In this document: piece by piece, positions 6,876-16,457 of the stretch
Position numbering within the stretch: the first letter of the stretch is position 1
Layout: each line of letters opens with the position of its first letter
NCBI GenBank assembly: GCA_910584815.1
Contig: CAJUBT010000022.1
Location: forward strand, 1-22,810
Origin: an uncultured Christensenella sp.
GTDB lineage: Bacteria > Bacillota > Clostridia > Christensenellales > UBA1242
Direction of reading: 5' to 3'
DNA length: 22,810 nt
Notes under the pieces: generated by a model
Told to the model about the DNA's origin: nothing
The model's input: the letters and a program-made list of their open reading frames with translations, nothing else
Databases searched by the model: none
Made by a program: the position numbers and the translations under genes

Positions 6876-9800
6876 TTATAAAGGTATAAGTTCATCAAAC
6901 CAAAAAGAATAAATAAACACTTTATCTATATTTTTGTTAGTGGCTTTTTGCAAACAAATTTTATATAAATTTAATTGAACTTCATATTTCTCGACCAATT
7001 GGTCTTTACTTTTTGCTTTAGTTGTTTTGTAGTCTATAAGTATTCTTTCCCTTCCAGTGTCAACTATAAGGTCGGCAACACCTTGAATTAAAATTTTATC
7101 GGTAATATCACTATTTTTAAAAATATAATTATAAGGTAAATAACTTAAAAATGGCTGTTCTTTATTAACTTCTTTTATGCCTAAATCCTGAATTATTTTA
7201 ACACATTTACTAATTTTATTTACACTTACTTTATTTCTATATTTATTTTCTAAATTTAAATTATTTATAATTTTTTCAACATTTTCAAGGTTACTTGCAG
7301 AAGCATTTTTAAATTCAATCTTCTGCATAATGTTATGATAAATTGTTCCTAGTTTTGAAGCATCAATCCCTTCTTTTTTAAACTCCGTTATTTCTAGTTT
7401 CTTAGGTTCAAAATTTAAAGATGTTCCATCGTTAGAATGTTCTTGCAACATACTAGAAACTGTATTTTTAAGTGCAAGTTTATTACTTTTCTCAAACCTA
7501 TAATTAAAAGAATTAAGCAATTTATTTACTTCATTATTCTTAACAGTTTTTAAATTTAAATTTATTTCCTTTCTAGCATTAGCATCAAAAAAATTATCAC
7601 TATAAACATTAAACTTTATATCAAAGGTTTTATGTTTATCTAAAAATTCAGTTTTACCTTGTTTTAAACTATTAAATGCAACATCGCTTAACCCACAAAG
7701 CAACCAATTTGCAAAACAGTTAACTGCTTGTGCTTCTCTAAAATTTTTAATTCTTGCAATGCTGTTTATATTTTTACTACCAATAATAATTAAATGATTT
7801 TTGGCCCTTGTTAATGCAACATATAAAAGCCTTAACTCTTCAGCTTTTTCTTGCTTTTTAATATTTATTGTTATTGCATTTCTTGCTAATGTGGAATATT
7901 TTTCGCTATATTCTAAATTATAATAGTTCATACCTATTCCAAGAGTTTTATCTTTTAACACTTCGCTGTTAAAAGTTCGGTTAGAAAAACTTTTACCACA
8001 TCCAACTAAAAACACAATAGGATATTCCAACCCTTTACTAGAATGAATTGTTCCCATTTTAACACTATTTGGGTTTGAATAAACGGCGTTAGGGGCATCT
8101 ACATTCTTTGCATAATTTTCAACGTAGTCTATGTATTTGTTTAAATCATAATTATATTCTGCACCTTCAAAACTATCTATATAAGCTTTTAAAGTGTTAT
8201 ATCTTTCTTCCCCATTTGGTAAGGTTCTATATAAATTCAAAAAATCATATTGCTTTTGAATTTCACATAATAATTCGTAAATAGATAAATATACAAGGCT
8301 TTCTCTAAATTCATTTATTTTGTTAAAGAAATTATTTAGTTTTTGTTGTAGCTCATCTCTTTCGTTTTTTATATATTCATTAACACTTTCGTACATAAAT
8401 TCTTGAGAAGAATATTTACAACGCAAACAAGCAAGTTCATCAAACGAAACATTACCTAAAAAACTTGTTAACGCAACACTTAAAGAAACATCATCGTGAC
8501 TATTATTAACTATTTTTAAAATGCTTAGAATTGTGTTTACATCACTATCTTTATAAATATTATCGCTACTGTTTAATGTAACAGGAATTTTATATTCAGT
8601 TAACACATTTGCCACTTGCTTTAAAAATTCATTTTTACGAGAAAGAATTGCAATATCACCAAAAGTTATTTTTTTACTTTCCCCTGTTTTTGCATCATAA
8701 TAATTTTTTGTTATAAGGTCTAAAATTTTGCGTGCAACAATAACCGCTTCACGCCTTGCAACAGAATACTTTGCTTGATATTCATTCTTATCTTTTATAA
8801 TGCTATAAGGGAAAGGATAACTTTCCTCTATCTCATCAACATCGCCATCATCTTTTTTTGTGTTAACAAAATGAATGTCCACAATAGGTTCATCGTTAAC
8901 AACTTCATATTTTGTCATACCACAAAGTTTTCCAGTTTCCTTATAATCCACTCCTCCAAATTCTCTACTCATACAAGCATTAAAAATTTCATTAACGAAA
9001 TTTAATATTTGTGGATTACTTCTAAAGTTCTCGTTCAAATTTATTAATGTTCCATTATTTGCATTAGCGATATAGTCAACACTTTTATTAACAAAAATAG
9101 AAGGGGTGCTGTTTCTAAAACCATATATACTTTGCTTAACATCCCCTACCATAACAATATTATTATTGCTGGTAAGTTTTGATAGAATTAATTCCTGAAC
9201 ATTATTAATGTCCTGATACTCGTCTACAAAAATATATTTATAACTATCTTGTATTGCTTGTTTAACTCTATCAACATTTAATAGGTTTAAAAAATATTTT
9301 TCAAGGTCATTAAAATCTAAACTATTGCGTTTTTTCTTTAAATTTTCATATTCCATTTCAAAAGCGTTTTCCACTTCTAAAAACTTTTCAATTGTTTTGC
9401 TTGTTTTAGTTAATTCATCTTTTAATTCTTCTATAGGTCTACTTGAAACATTTTTAACTAAATCTTCAACAATTTTTTTTGCTTCATCAAAAAATGGTTT
9501 AAATTCACTTTTAAATTCACTATCTTTTTGCTCTAACTTTTTTCTTGTTAAAGTAGGAATTTCAATTTTTAAAATATTGTTTCTATTACTTAAAAAATCT
9601 TTTTTGTAACTAATTTCACTAAGAGAATTCAAAAAGTTTTTTATAAATTCTACAAAATAATTTGCACCAGCAATTTCTGCAATAGTTAAATAATCTTTTA
9701 AAGTGGATGTTACATAATAACAGTTAGAAAGTATATAAGAATTTAAAACTTCACTTGCTGGGTTTTTACTTAAATTTGAATTATAACAACTTAATGCAAC

Positions 9801-10373
9801 TTTATTTATATAATCATCCCTATTGTCTACCGAACATAAAAATTCATAACAAACTAAAACATTCTCTTTTAAACTTGAAAAATTTCTGCCACCACCAAAT
9901 ATTTGAGAGAGCATTACAAAATCTTCATCTTGCTTAGAAGAATAAAATTCTATAACCTTATTTATTGCACTGCCCTTTAAAAAATTTGCATTATTACCAT
10001 CTAACACTAAAAAGTTTGGATTAAGGTCTAACTCATAGAAATATTTTCTAATACATTTAGAACAAAACCCGTGAATAGTGCTAATATCACTTGTTGGCAA
10101 TTTATCTATTTGTTTAATAAGTTCACTATCTTTACCAACTTCTTCAAACAACTTCTCTTTAAGCCTTATTTTCATTTCCAAACTTGCCGACTCTGTAAAA
10201 GTTATAATCAGCAATTCTTGTAAATCTATTTTATTTTTAACAATAAGGTTTAAAATTTTTTGAATTATGGTTGCAGTTTTACCACTTCCAGCAGAGGCAG
10301 AAACAAGCAAATTCTTGCTATTATCCATTAAAACTTCCTGCTGGCTGGCTGTTGGTTTAAAATTATTTGCCAT
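6876..10373 (-). CDS. addA: ATP-dependent helicase/nuclease subunit A (AddA)
   Basis: 1165 residues, close to the usual AddA length (about 1,200). UvrD/SF1A helicase motifs are in order: Walker A S-A-S-A-G-S-G-K-T at 25-33, Ia I-T-F-T-E-S-A-S at 57-64, Walker B V-D-E-Y-Q-D at 383-388, motif III G-D-V-K-Q-S-I-Y-G-F-R at 410-420, motif V T-I-H-S-S-K-G-L-E-Y-P at 775-785, motif VI L-Y-V-A-L-T-R-A-K at 850-858. The C-terminal PD-(D/E)xK nuclease domain has G-T-I-Y-H, G-V-A-D (D1101), I-D-Y-K (D1114, K1116) and Q1133...Y1137. With AddB it resects DNA double-strand breaks and prepares RecA loading in the cytoplasm. The SD AAAAGGAGG is excellent and fixes the ATG. It lies 56 nt downstream of addB, in the usual addB-addA order. 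No catalytic residue looks lost. Confidence 0.97.
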   Translation of the reverse strand: MANNFKPTASQQEVLMDNSKNLLVSASAGSGKTATIIQKILNLIVKNKIDLQELLIITFTESASLEMKIRLKEKLFEEVGKDSELIKQIDKLPTSDISTIHGFCSKCIRKYFYELDLNPNFLVLDGNNANFLKGSAINKVIEFYSSKQDEDFVMLSQIFGGGRNFSSLKENVLVCYEFLCSVDNRDDYINKVALSCYNSNLSKNPASEVLNSYILSNCYYVTSTLKDYLTIAEIAGANYFVEFIKNFLNSLSEISYKKDFLSNRNNILKIEIPTLTRKKLEQKDSEFKSEFKPFFDEAKKIVEDLVKNVSSRPIEELKDELTKTSKTIEKFLEVENAFEMEYENLKKKRNSLDFNDLEKYFLNLLNVDRVKQAIQDSYKYIFVDEYQDINNVQELILSKLTSNNNIVMVGDVKQSIYGFRNSTPSIFVNKSVDYIANANNGTLINLNENFRSNPQILNFVNEIFNACMSREFGGVDYKETGKLCGMTKYEVVNDEPIVDIHFVNTKKDDGDVDEIEESYPFPYSIIKDKNEYQAKYSVARREAVIVARKILDLITKNYYDAKTGESKKITFGDIAILSRKNEFLKQVANVLTEYKIPVTLNSSDNIYKDSDVNTILSILKIVNNSHDDVSLSVALTSFLGNVSFDELACLRCKYSSQEFMYESVNEYIKNERDELQQKLNNFFNKINEFRESLVYLSIYELLCEIQKQYDFLNLYRTLPNGEERYNTLKAYIDSFEGAEYNYDLNKYIDYVENYAKNVDAPNAVYSNPNSVKMGTIHSSKGLEYPIVFLVGCGKSFSNRTFNSEVLKDKTLGIGMNYYNLEYSEKYSTLARNAITINIKKQEKAEELRLLYVALTRAKNHLIIIGSKNINSIARIKNFREAQAVNCFANWLLCGLSDVAFNSLKQGKTEFLDKHKTFDIKFNVYSDNFFDANARKEINLNLKTVKNNEVNKLLNSFNYRFEKSNKLALKNTVSSMLQEHSNDGTSLNFEPKKLEITEFKKEGIDASKLGTIYHNIMQKIEFKNASASNLENVEKIINNLNLENKYRNKVSVNKISKCVKIIQDLGIKEVNKEQPFLSYLPYNYIFKNSDITDKILIQGVADLIVDTGRERILIDYKTTKAKSKDQLVEKYEVQLNLYKICLQKATNKNIDKVFIYSFWFDELIPL

Positions 10374-10429
10374 TTTATTCTTCCCTCCTTTTAACTTAAA
10401 AAATGTTAAAATTTTAATGAGCTATTTTT

Positions 10430-13400
10430 TTAAATATTTTCAATTTCATTATTAAAACTATCAAAAGTTATTTTTGCTGTCGGTTGCCTTTTAACGTTTT
10501 TAAATTTTTCATCAAATCTGCATAAAGCAAAATAACTACAATTTTTACAAGGGTCATCGCTAGCACTAAAAACAAGTGGGCTTGGAGTTATGTTTAAAGA
10601 TAAAATATCTTCACACATTCTGCCTATTATATCCACAGCATAATTAGATAAAATTTCCATATCCTTTTTAGTTGCAACTTTTGCATAAGCACTTAAATTT
10701 TTGTTACCATCTTTATCTGGTTTATTAAATTTAACTTCAATAATATCGCTACTTAAACAATCTGTTGAAAGTTTTGCATCACTAGCAATAATAATGTCAT
10801 CATCTAAAACAGTTCTACCTTTTAACTGATATTTTAATTGCATAGTACTACTTTCATCTGCAATACCACTTTTAACTGGCATATAATAACTTCCAGCTGG
10901 TTTTAATTTTAAACTATTTTCAATAACTTTTAAATAAGCTTCTAACTGCACTTTTTTGCCAAAGAACAATTCCTTTAAACTTGTGTCACACCTTCCCGTT
11001 TTATAGTCTATAATTCTAAAATAGTTTTCAAATTTATCAATTCTATCAACTTGTCCAACAAGTTTTAAAATTTTATTACCAACCTTAATTTTTAAACTTT
11101 TAATGTTAGTTTTATCATCAAACCTAACTTCTGTTTTAAAGGCTTTAAATTTACTAAACCTACTTTGATAATTTAACACCCCACAAAAACGCTTTGCCTC
11201 GTTTAATAAGTTTTTAATTAGCACCTTATTAAACGGATTATTTTTAACACTTTCGTAAACATCTCTATTTATAACTTCAACAAAACATTCTTCAGCTTTT
11301 TGCGCCACCAAACTTTCTTCTATTGGCAAATGATTACTATCAATAAACAACTTTGCAACATTATGCAAAATGTTACCAATGTTAAGGTTGCTAAGTTCGC
11401 CAGCATCTTTATCTTTTAAATTAAGCCCATATCTAACAAAATGCAAAAATGGACAAGTAGCAAAAGTTTCTATCTGAGAAACACTAACACTATTTTTTAA
11501 TAAAAACACATTTTGTTGCAATTTAATTAAATTTTTAAAATCGAAATTAACTAGGTCAATTTTACTTAAATTATTAACTGCTGAATATAATAAGTTTAAT
11601 TTATTTTCATCAAAATTTTCTTTACCATCATAAATTTCTCTAATACTAGCAATTAAATTTCGCTTTGCAGTTTGTTTGTTATTATTAATTATAAAAAAGT
11701 TTTGTGAATTATAATTCTTAACTTCAAGAGTTCCAAATTTCCCTTCACCTTTATCTTCAATTATCATATTCTCAATGTCTGCAAAAATTTTGCTTTTAGG
11801 TGAAGTGCTATAGTTATAACTTAAAAAAAGTTTTTCATTTGGTTTTAAAATTAATTCAAAACTTTTAAAGCGTTCTTTATTGTTTATTGTTTCAATGCTT
11901 GGCTCTAACTTATAACTTTCGCTAAGTTCTTTAATTTCCTTATCGCTTATAATTCCGCAATCGTTCATAAAAAAGGGGAAATTTTTTTCATCGGCATTTA
12001 AAACAAAATAAACCTTTGCAGTATCAAAAAAACTTGTGCTTGCATCTCCTACAAAAATTGCATTTGTTGATAGTGGTGGCGTGGAAATTTTTGTGTTTGT
12101 TATTCCACTAAGTAATGTAGAATAAAACAATTTAAAATCGCATTCCTCTTTCCCTAAAACTTCCCTTAATGCATCAAAAATTGCAACAAGATTATTATAA
12201 TATTGTTCAAACAATTTTGCTTGTTTAATATTATCTTCTCTTGTAAACTGCGCCGATAATTCAACAAGTTTCTCTGGCACTTGTAGGTTTATTAAAACTT
12301 TTTCAAAACAATCAATAAATTCATTATAGGTCTTTGCAACTTTTATTTCTTCAGCAAACTGTCCTGTAACCAAATTTAATAAATCTCTACAAGATTTAAA
12401 TCCAGCATAAAACTTATTGCTTTCAATTTTGCTATTTCTAATTTCATAACCATTATTTAAGTTATATTTAATCAAATAATCTTCGAAATCTTCAACATCA
12501 CTAAAACTTGCACCAACAAGTTTGTTCTTTAAAAAACTAATAACACTCAACTTAGAAAAATTTTCAGTTATTAAATTTGCTAAATCATCTATTAACTTAG
12601 TTAAAATATTTTGCGTGAAATTTTGGGAAAGGTCAAGATAAAAATTAAAATTATAAGCTTTAAAAAACTTTTCCAACTCTCTAAAATTTTGTTGCAAATT
12701 TGGTACTGCCACAACTATATCTTTAAATTTAAATTTGCCTGTTTCAAGCAATGCCTTTATGTTGCTACAACAAAACAAAATTTCTTCTTCAAAGTTCTTG
12801 CCTTCAAAAAGTTGAATATTACTTTTTTTTACTTTTAATGGATAGTAATTAAACCCATACAAATTATTTTGCAAAAATTTAAATTCTTCCTTTGCATTTT
12901 CTCTGCAAAAAATTATATTAGGCTCTTTCTTATGTAACTCAAATATTTTTAACAAATTATCTTTTAAACTTCCATCATATATATGCTCATTAATAACACT
13001 ATCTGTGCCTGTAATGCCAATGTTAAATTCTAAACAACTTTTAATTATGCCGCTTAGTAACTGATATCCTTGCAAAGTGAAAGAATCAAAAAAGCCAACA
13101 TATATAAAACTGTTTTTTATTTTCTCATAATTTGAAATTTCATCAATAACAAAATCTAACCTATCAGTACTATCTAGCAAGTTATTATCTTTCAAATATT
13201 TATTATAGTTAGAATACAAAATAGATAAATCGTTTAACTTATCTTCTAAAATTTTATTTTGGGTTGAAACTTTAACTTGTTCTGGTGCTATTTTACAACT
13301 TTTAAATTGGCTTATTGTTTGATATAAATTACTAGCTAAATCGCTATCTACTCTTTTGTTAAAACATTTTAAAATGTCTCTGTTTTCTTTTAATAACTTT

Positions 13401-13669
13401 TGAAACAGCATACAACTTGAAATTTTTGGAATAACATTAACGGCACCCACAACTTGAGATGAAATGCGAGAAAGCGTTGAAATTTCAATATTACAAGTAC
13501 TATCTATATTAAGTGCCTCAAATATCTTAATCTCCGTTAAAACAGAAACTCTATCTGGAACAATAAAAATATGATGAGCATCTTTATTTTCACTATAGTT
13601 TTGCTTTAACTTTTCTATAAGCGAATTAATACAATCAACATTAGTTTTACCTACAAACAAATTATACAT
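10430..13669 (-). CDS. addB: ATP-dependent helicase/nuclease subunit B (AddB)
   Basis: 1079 residues; AddB is usually about 1,150. The C-terminal nuclease is intact: G-Q-V-D-R-I-D (D875), I-I-D-Y-K-T-G (D888, K890), Q908...Y912. The iron-sulfur cluster ligands are C739 (F-A-T-C-P-F) and C1041-x2-C1044-x5-C1050, the pattern expected for AddB. The N-terminus M-Y-N-L-F-V-G-K-T aligns with the AddB start, but the full Walker A loop G-x4-G-K-[ST] is shortened to G-K-T. Its helicase half is a degenerate, non-motor domain in characterised AddB proteins, where it contributes to Chi recognition. There is no SD before the ATG; instead a promoter places the predicted transcript start on the ATG itself. 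Partner of AddA, encoded directly downstream. Confidence 0.95.
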   Translation of the reverse strand: MYNLFVGKTNVDCINSLIEKLKQNYSENKDAHHIFIVPDRVSVLTEIKIFEALNIDSTCNIEISTLSRISSQVVGAVNVIPKISSCMLFQKLLKENRDILKCFNKRVDSDLASNLYQTISQFKSCKIAPEQVKVSTQNKILEDKLNDLSILYSNYNKYLKDNNLLDSTDRLDFVIDEISNYEKIKNSFIYVGFFDSFTLQGYQLLSGIIKSCLEFNIGITGTDSVINEHIYDGSLKDNLLKIFELHKKEPNIIFCRENAKEEFKFLQNNLYGFNYYPLKVKKSNIQLFEGKNFEEEILFCCSNIKALLETGKFKFKDIVVAVPNLQQNFRELEKFFKAYNFNFYLDLSQNFTQNILTKLIDDLANLITENFSKLSVISFLKNKLVGASFSDVEDFEDYLIKYNLNNGYEIRNSKIESNKFYAGFKSCRDLLNLVTGQFAEEIKVAKTYNEFIDCFEKVLINLQVPEKLVELSAQFTREDNIKQAKLFEQYYNNLVAIFDALREVLGKEECDFKLFYSTLLSGITNTKISTPPLSTNAIFVGDASTSFFDTAKVYFVLNADEKNFPFFMNDCGIISDKEIKELSESYKLEPSIETINNKERFKSFELILKPNEKLFLSYNYSTSPKSKIFADIENMIIEDKGEGKFGTLEVKNYNSQNFFIINNNKQTAKRNLIASIREIYDGKENFDENKLNLLYSAVNNLSKIDLVNFDFKNLIKLQQNVFLLKNSVSVSQIETFATCPFLHFVRYGLNLKDKDAGELSNLNIGNILHNVAKLFIDSNHLPIEESLVAQKAEECFVEVINRDVYESVKNNPFNKVLIKNLLNEAKRFCGVLNYQSRFSKFKAFKTEVRFDDKTNIKSLKIKVGNKILKLVGQVDRIDKFENYFRIIDYKTGRCDTSLKELFFGKKVQLEAYLKVIENSLKLKPAGSYYMPVKSGIADESSTMQLKYQLKGRTVLDDDIIIASDAKLSTDCLSSDIIEVKFNKPDKDGNKNLSAYAKVATKKDMEILSNYAVDIIGRMCEDILSLNITPSPLVFSASDDPCKNCSYFALCRFDEKFKNVKRQPTAKITFDSFNNEIENI

Positions 13670-13675
13670 ATTTAA

Positions 13676-13704
13676 ACTATAACATATTAATGTTCTATTT
13701 TCAA
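13676..13704 (-). promoter_or_regulatory. addB promoter, predicted leaderless start
   Basis: On the minus strand: TTGAAA (13704-13699), a 17-bp spacer, TATAGT (13681-13676), with TG one base before the -10 (extended -10). Six bases then separate the -10 from the A of the addB ATG (13669), so that A is the predicted +1. No Shine-Dalgarno lies in between. Confidence 0.65.
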
Positions 13705-13947
13705 TTTATTTTTAAAGTTCAATTTTTTTGTTGTTATTTATTAATAATTTTAAAGATAAAAAATAAAGATAAAAAATGTTTAATAAGTAAATTAAATTCT
13801 TATATAAATAAATTAAAATTAAAACAAATCTACCCCACCATAAAAATTTTAAATTAAGCATATAAATTATAATAAAAGCGTGTTTAAAACTTCATATAAG
13901 TTTTTAAAAATAAACTATTTTTTGTTTTATTTATAATGCTTAATAAC

Positions 13948-14000
13948 AAAAAAGCCTAAGAGATAAAGTTTTCCTTTAAACATCTCTTAGGCCGTTTTTT
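13948..14000. terminator. Strong bidirectional terminator
   Basis: GCCTAAGAGAT (13954-13964) pairs perfectly with ATCTCTTAGGC (13982-13992), extended inside by AAAG/CTTT. T-runs follow on both strands. On minus it is the first convincing stop signal past the RsfA-like gene (stop at 14220), although about 230 nt away, and it insulates addB. Confidence 0.75.
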
Positions 14001-14161
14001 TTTAAACATTTTATAAAATTTTTAATGTAACTATTTTAATGTATTTAAAATTAAATTCTGTTAAAACCAAACTGAAATACAATTTTAATATATATCAATT
14101 TAATATCTTAATAAAAATTATAAATAAACAATTTATTATAATTAAAAATAACCTAACTTTA

Positions 14162-14192
14162 ATTTATGTTAAAATTAAAACTTAACATAAAT
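14162..14192 (-). repeat. 11-bp inverted repeat
   Basis: ATTTATGTTAA and TTAACATAAAT are perfect complements around a 9-nt loop, 28 nt past the stop at 14220. There is no T-run, so it would be an RNA 3' stem rather than a full terminator. Confidence 0.4.
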
Positions 14193-14219
14193 ATTATAAA
14201 TTTCTTAACTCTTTAAAAA

Positions 14220-15005
14220 TTACTTATTATCTATATAAAACTTTTTAAGTTTCAGCGTTTTATTTTCACTCTTCTTTTCCAAATTTTTAATTTTTCTATT
14301 AGATAACTTTTGTAATAACTTGCAAATTTGTTCTTTTTGAGCTTCTAATTTTAAGTTTAGTTCTCTATTTTCTTCTTGCAAAACTTTAAGTTCCGCCTCT
14401 TTTTTGTTCAAGTCTATAAGTGTTGCTCTAAAATTTTCGTTTGCTTCGTTACATTCTGTTTTAAGTTCTTGTTCAACACTATCTATAGCACTTCTTTTAA
14501 CAATTTTTACAAGCCCAGAAAACAATGCATTTATATCATCATCTGTAATTTTTTTATTAAGTCTATTTCTTGCAAAATCAAAATTAATTATCTTTCCCTT
14601 TTCTTCCATTTTTTTCTTTCTCTCCTTAACTTTTATGTTTCTATATTTATTTTGCAACCTTAACATTGTTTTTGCATCGTTACCTGCTAAAGTTAAACAA
14701 CTTTGCCTAACACTTATCCCTTTAAGCAAATTGTTATCAATATAAGCAACTAAATCTTCTATTTCGTTTTCTGTAAATTTATTAAAATATCCACCTACTA
14801 ATTTTTTTAAACTTAACTCTTTATGCTGCTCAGGATTTTGTTTTAAATAACCAGCAAAATTATAATAATAATTTTTTGCACTTTCTTTTTTAATTTTCAA
14901 TTCTTTTGAAATTTCTTCAAAAGTTTGGTTTAAGTTGCATTTTTTTTGTATGCACATTTTAATTATTTCTGCAATTTTATTTTGCCTAAATTGTTTTTTA
15001 TTCAC
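14220..15005 (-). CDS. Putative DNA-binding protein, RsfA/Myb-like repeats plus coiled coil
   Basis: 261 residues. Residues 8-52 (I-I-K-M-C-I-Q-K-K-C-N-L-N-Q-T-F-E-E-I-S-K-E-L...A-K-N-Y-Y-Y-N-F) and 80-122 (D-L-V-A-Y-I-D-N-N-L-L-K-G-I-S-V-R-Q...L-Q-N-K-Y-R) have the helix-helix-helix look of the Myb-like domain of the sporulation regulator RsfA. A basic stretch follows (125-140), then a predicted coiled coil at about 170-240 and a Lys-rich tail, consistent with a dimerising DNA binder. The start is GTG at 15003-15005, with SD GGGAGG 7 nt away. An upstream ATG is only 2 nt from the SD and is followed at once by GCG TGA, so it is rejected. Divergent from the 329-residue gene. The RsfA relation is suggestive, not proven; whether this organism sporulates is unknown. 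Confidence 0.6.
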   Translation of the reverse strand: MNKKQFRQNKIAEIIKMCIQKKCNLNQTFEEISKELKIKKESAKNYYYNFAGYLKQNPEQHKELSLKKLVGGYFNKFTENEIEDLVAYIDNNLLKGISVRQSCLTLAGNDAKTMLRLQNKYRNIKVKERKKKMEEKGKIINFDFARNRLNKKITDDDINALFSGLVKIVKRSAIDSVEQELKTECNEANENFRATLIDLNKKEAELKVLQEENRELNLKLEAQKEQICKLLQKLSNRKIKNLEKKSENKTLKLKKFYIDNK

Positions 15006-15136
15006 GCCATAACCTCCCTAATAAAAGTTGTTAGTGTAATTATTATCAAGTTTTTAAATTCTATACATAAAACAATAACTAAAAATCATATTCATATATT
15101 AATGTAGTTTTGTTTTAATTAAAAAATAAAAAAATT

Positions 15137-15161
15137 AAAAAGTGCTTATGCACCTTTTTTA
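15137..15161. terminator. Terminator-like hairpin between divergent genes
   Basis: GTGC (15142-15145) pairs with GCAC (15150-15153), flanked by an A-run and a T-run. On the minus strand the G-U wobble makes the stem fully paired, followed by a T-run. It lies between two divergent starts, so it would fall inside the 5' leader of one of them, about 135 nt before the GTG at 15005 or 70 nt before the ATG at 15232. Confidence 0.5.
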
Positions 15162-15231
15162 ATAATTATTTTAAATTGTACAAGCATATAAAACATTCAC
15201 TAATAAATTAAATTTATAGGAGTAAAAATAT

Positions 15232-16221
15232 ATGGAATGTTTAGTTCATATAAAACCAAATTTCCCTTGTGTTTTAGCTTATTTATCTACACAAAAAAAC
15301 TTAAATAAAAATAAAATTTATACCTTTATTTTAAAGGATAGAACCACCCTATCTTTTTACCCAAACGATGATAACACTACTAATGCTTTGCCATTTTCGT
15401 GCGAAATTGACCCTTTAAGCGAAGGTTTATTAAAAACAGGTAGAAATAACTTAACAGTTACTAACTTTCCTAATAACAATTTTTTACTAGAAGTTAACCC
15501 TTTTATTTTTTCATCTAATTCTGCAATGCTTGGATTAAAAACAAAAACAGTTCGCACCCAAAACATAACTCACACAATAACATATTTCAGCAATAATAAT
15601 TTAAATTTTAGAATTGAAAATAACAACTCTTTTTTAGATTTTTCAAATAATTGTAAAGTAACAGAACTTAACTTAAAAGCAAAAAACGAAGACATCTTTT
15701 TATATTTTGGAACAAAAAATAATAAGCATTTTACTTGTCATATATGTTATAAAAATAATAAATATTTTTTACAAGACACTAATGAAGTAGACCTTCTTGA
15801 AGAGCAAAACGATACAATAATAACATATAAAAATCTTCACGATTTTGCAAGTCACGGAGAAATTACAACCTATAGTTTTGCTAATGAGTTTTCAAAGAAA
15901 ACAGAACTTGCTTATAACAACTCAACCCCCTATAAAACCAAAGTAAAGGAATTTGTACCTTTCGCATTTTTTGAAGCTCTTAAAGTAAATAACTTTAAAT
16001 TAGCAAGATATTACTTAACTCCAAAACTTTCATCTAAACTTTCAAATAACCATCTTAAAAAATTTTTTGGTAACTTTGAAAAGGCTCATCAAACATTATC
16101 TCCAATCTATAATCCAGAAGAAATTGCTTTAATATATTATGGCAAGCAAAATAAATATGCAAAAATTTATTCCATTCAATTTAATGAAGAAAACAAAATT
16201 AGCAATATAGAAGAAGCATAA
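15232..16221 (+). CDS. Unrecognised protein with NTF2/DUF4878-like C-terminal part
   Basis: 329 residues. I recognise no named family for the first 240 residues: they are Asn/Thr/Lys-rich and strand-rich, without a signal peptide or membrane helix. Residues about 240-329 (V-P-F-A-F-F-E-A-L-K-V-N-N-F-K-L-A-R-Y-Y-L... then F-F-G-N-F and I-A-L-I-Y-Y) have the look of a small NTF2/cystatin-type domain seen at the ends of many Clostridial hypothetical proteins. The C-H-I-C pair at 167-170 is isolated. SD AGGAG is 11 nt before ATG (TATAGGAGTAAAAATAT). It is divergent from the RsfA-like gene and no plus-strand gene follows closely. Function unknown. Confidence 0.7.
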   Translation: MECLVHIKPNFPCVLAYLSTQKNLNKNKIYTFILKDRTTLSFYPNDDNTTNALPFSCEIDPLSEGLLKTGRNNLTVTNFPNNNFLLEVNPFIFSSNSAMLGLKTKTVRTQNITHTITYFSNNNLNFRIENNNSFLDFSNNCKVTELNLKAKNEDIFLYFGTKNNKHFTCHICYKNNKYFLQDTNEVDLLEEQNDTIITYKNLHDFASHGEITTYSFANEFSKKTELAYNNSTPYKTKVKEFVPFAFFEALKVNNFKLARYYLTPKLSSKLSNNHLKKFFGNFEKAHQTLSPIYNPEEIALIYYGKQNKYAKIYSIQFNEENKISNIEEA

Positions 16222-16457
16222 AAAATTAAATATAAAAAATTTGCAAATACTATTAAAAAAATATATAATTAAATTAGTTATTTTAATTTTTATTTAAACT
16301 ATATATTAATTAAATATTTATTCAATAATTCTAAAAATTTTTAAATAAAGTAAATACACTAAAACATTATAAAAATTTATTAATTAAAAAACTTTAAATT
16401 TTAAGACAATTCTACTTTATAAACTAAAAAAATTAAACACAAAAGGAATAAAATTAT

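Larger units (their letters stand above)
13705..14219. other. AT-rich spacer between addB and the RsfA-like gene
   Basis: About 515 nt of AT-rich sequence. It holds a terminator hairpin at 13954-13992 and an 11-bp inverted repeat at 14162-14192 (ATTTATGTTAA / TTAACATAAAT). Apart from these I find no ORF with an SD, no tRNA and no recognised regulatory RNA. Confidence 0.55.

Noticed and set aside
14376..14745. Two overlapping plus-strand frames of about 100 codons.
   Set aside because: Shadows of the Lys/Glu-rich coiled coil of the RsfA-like gene.
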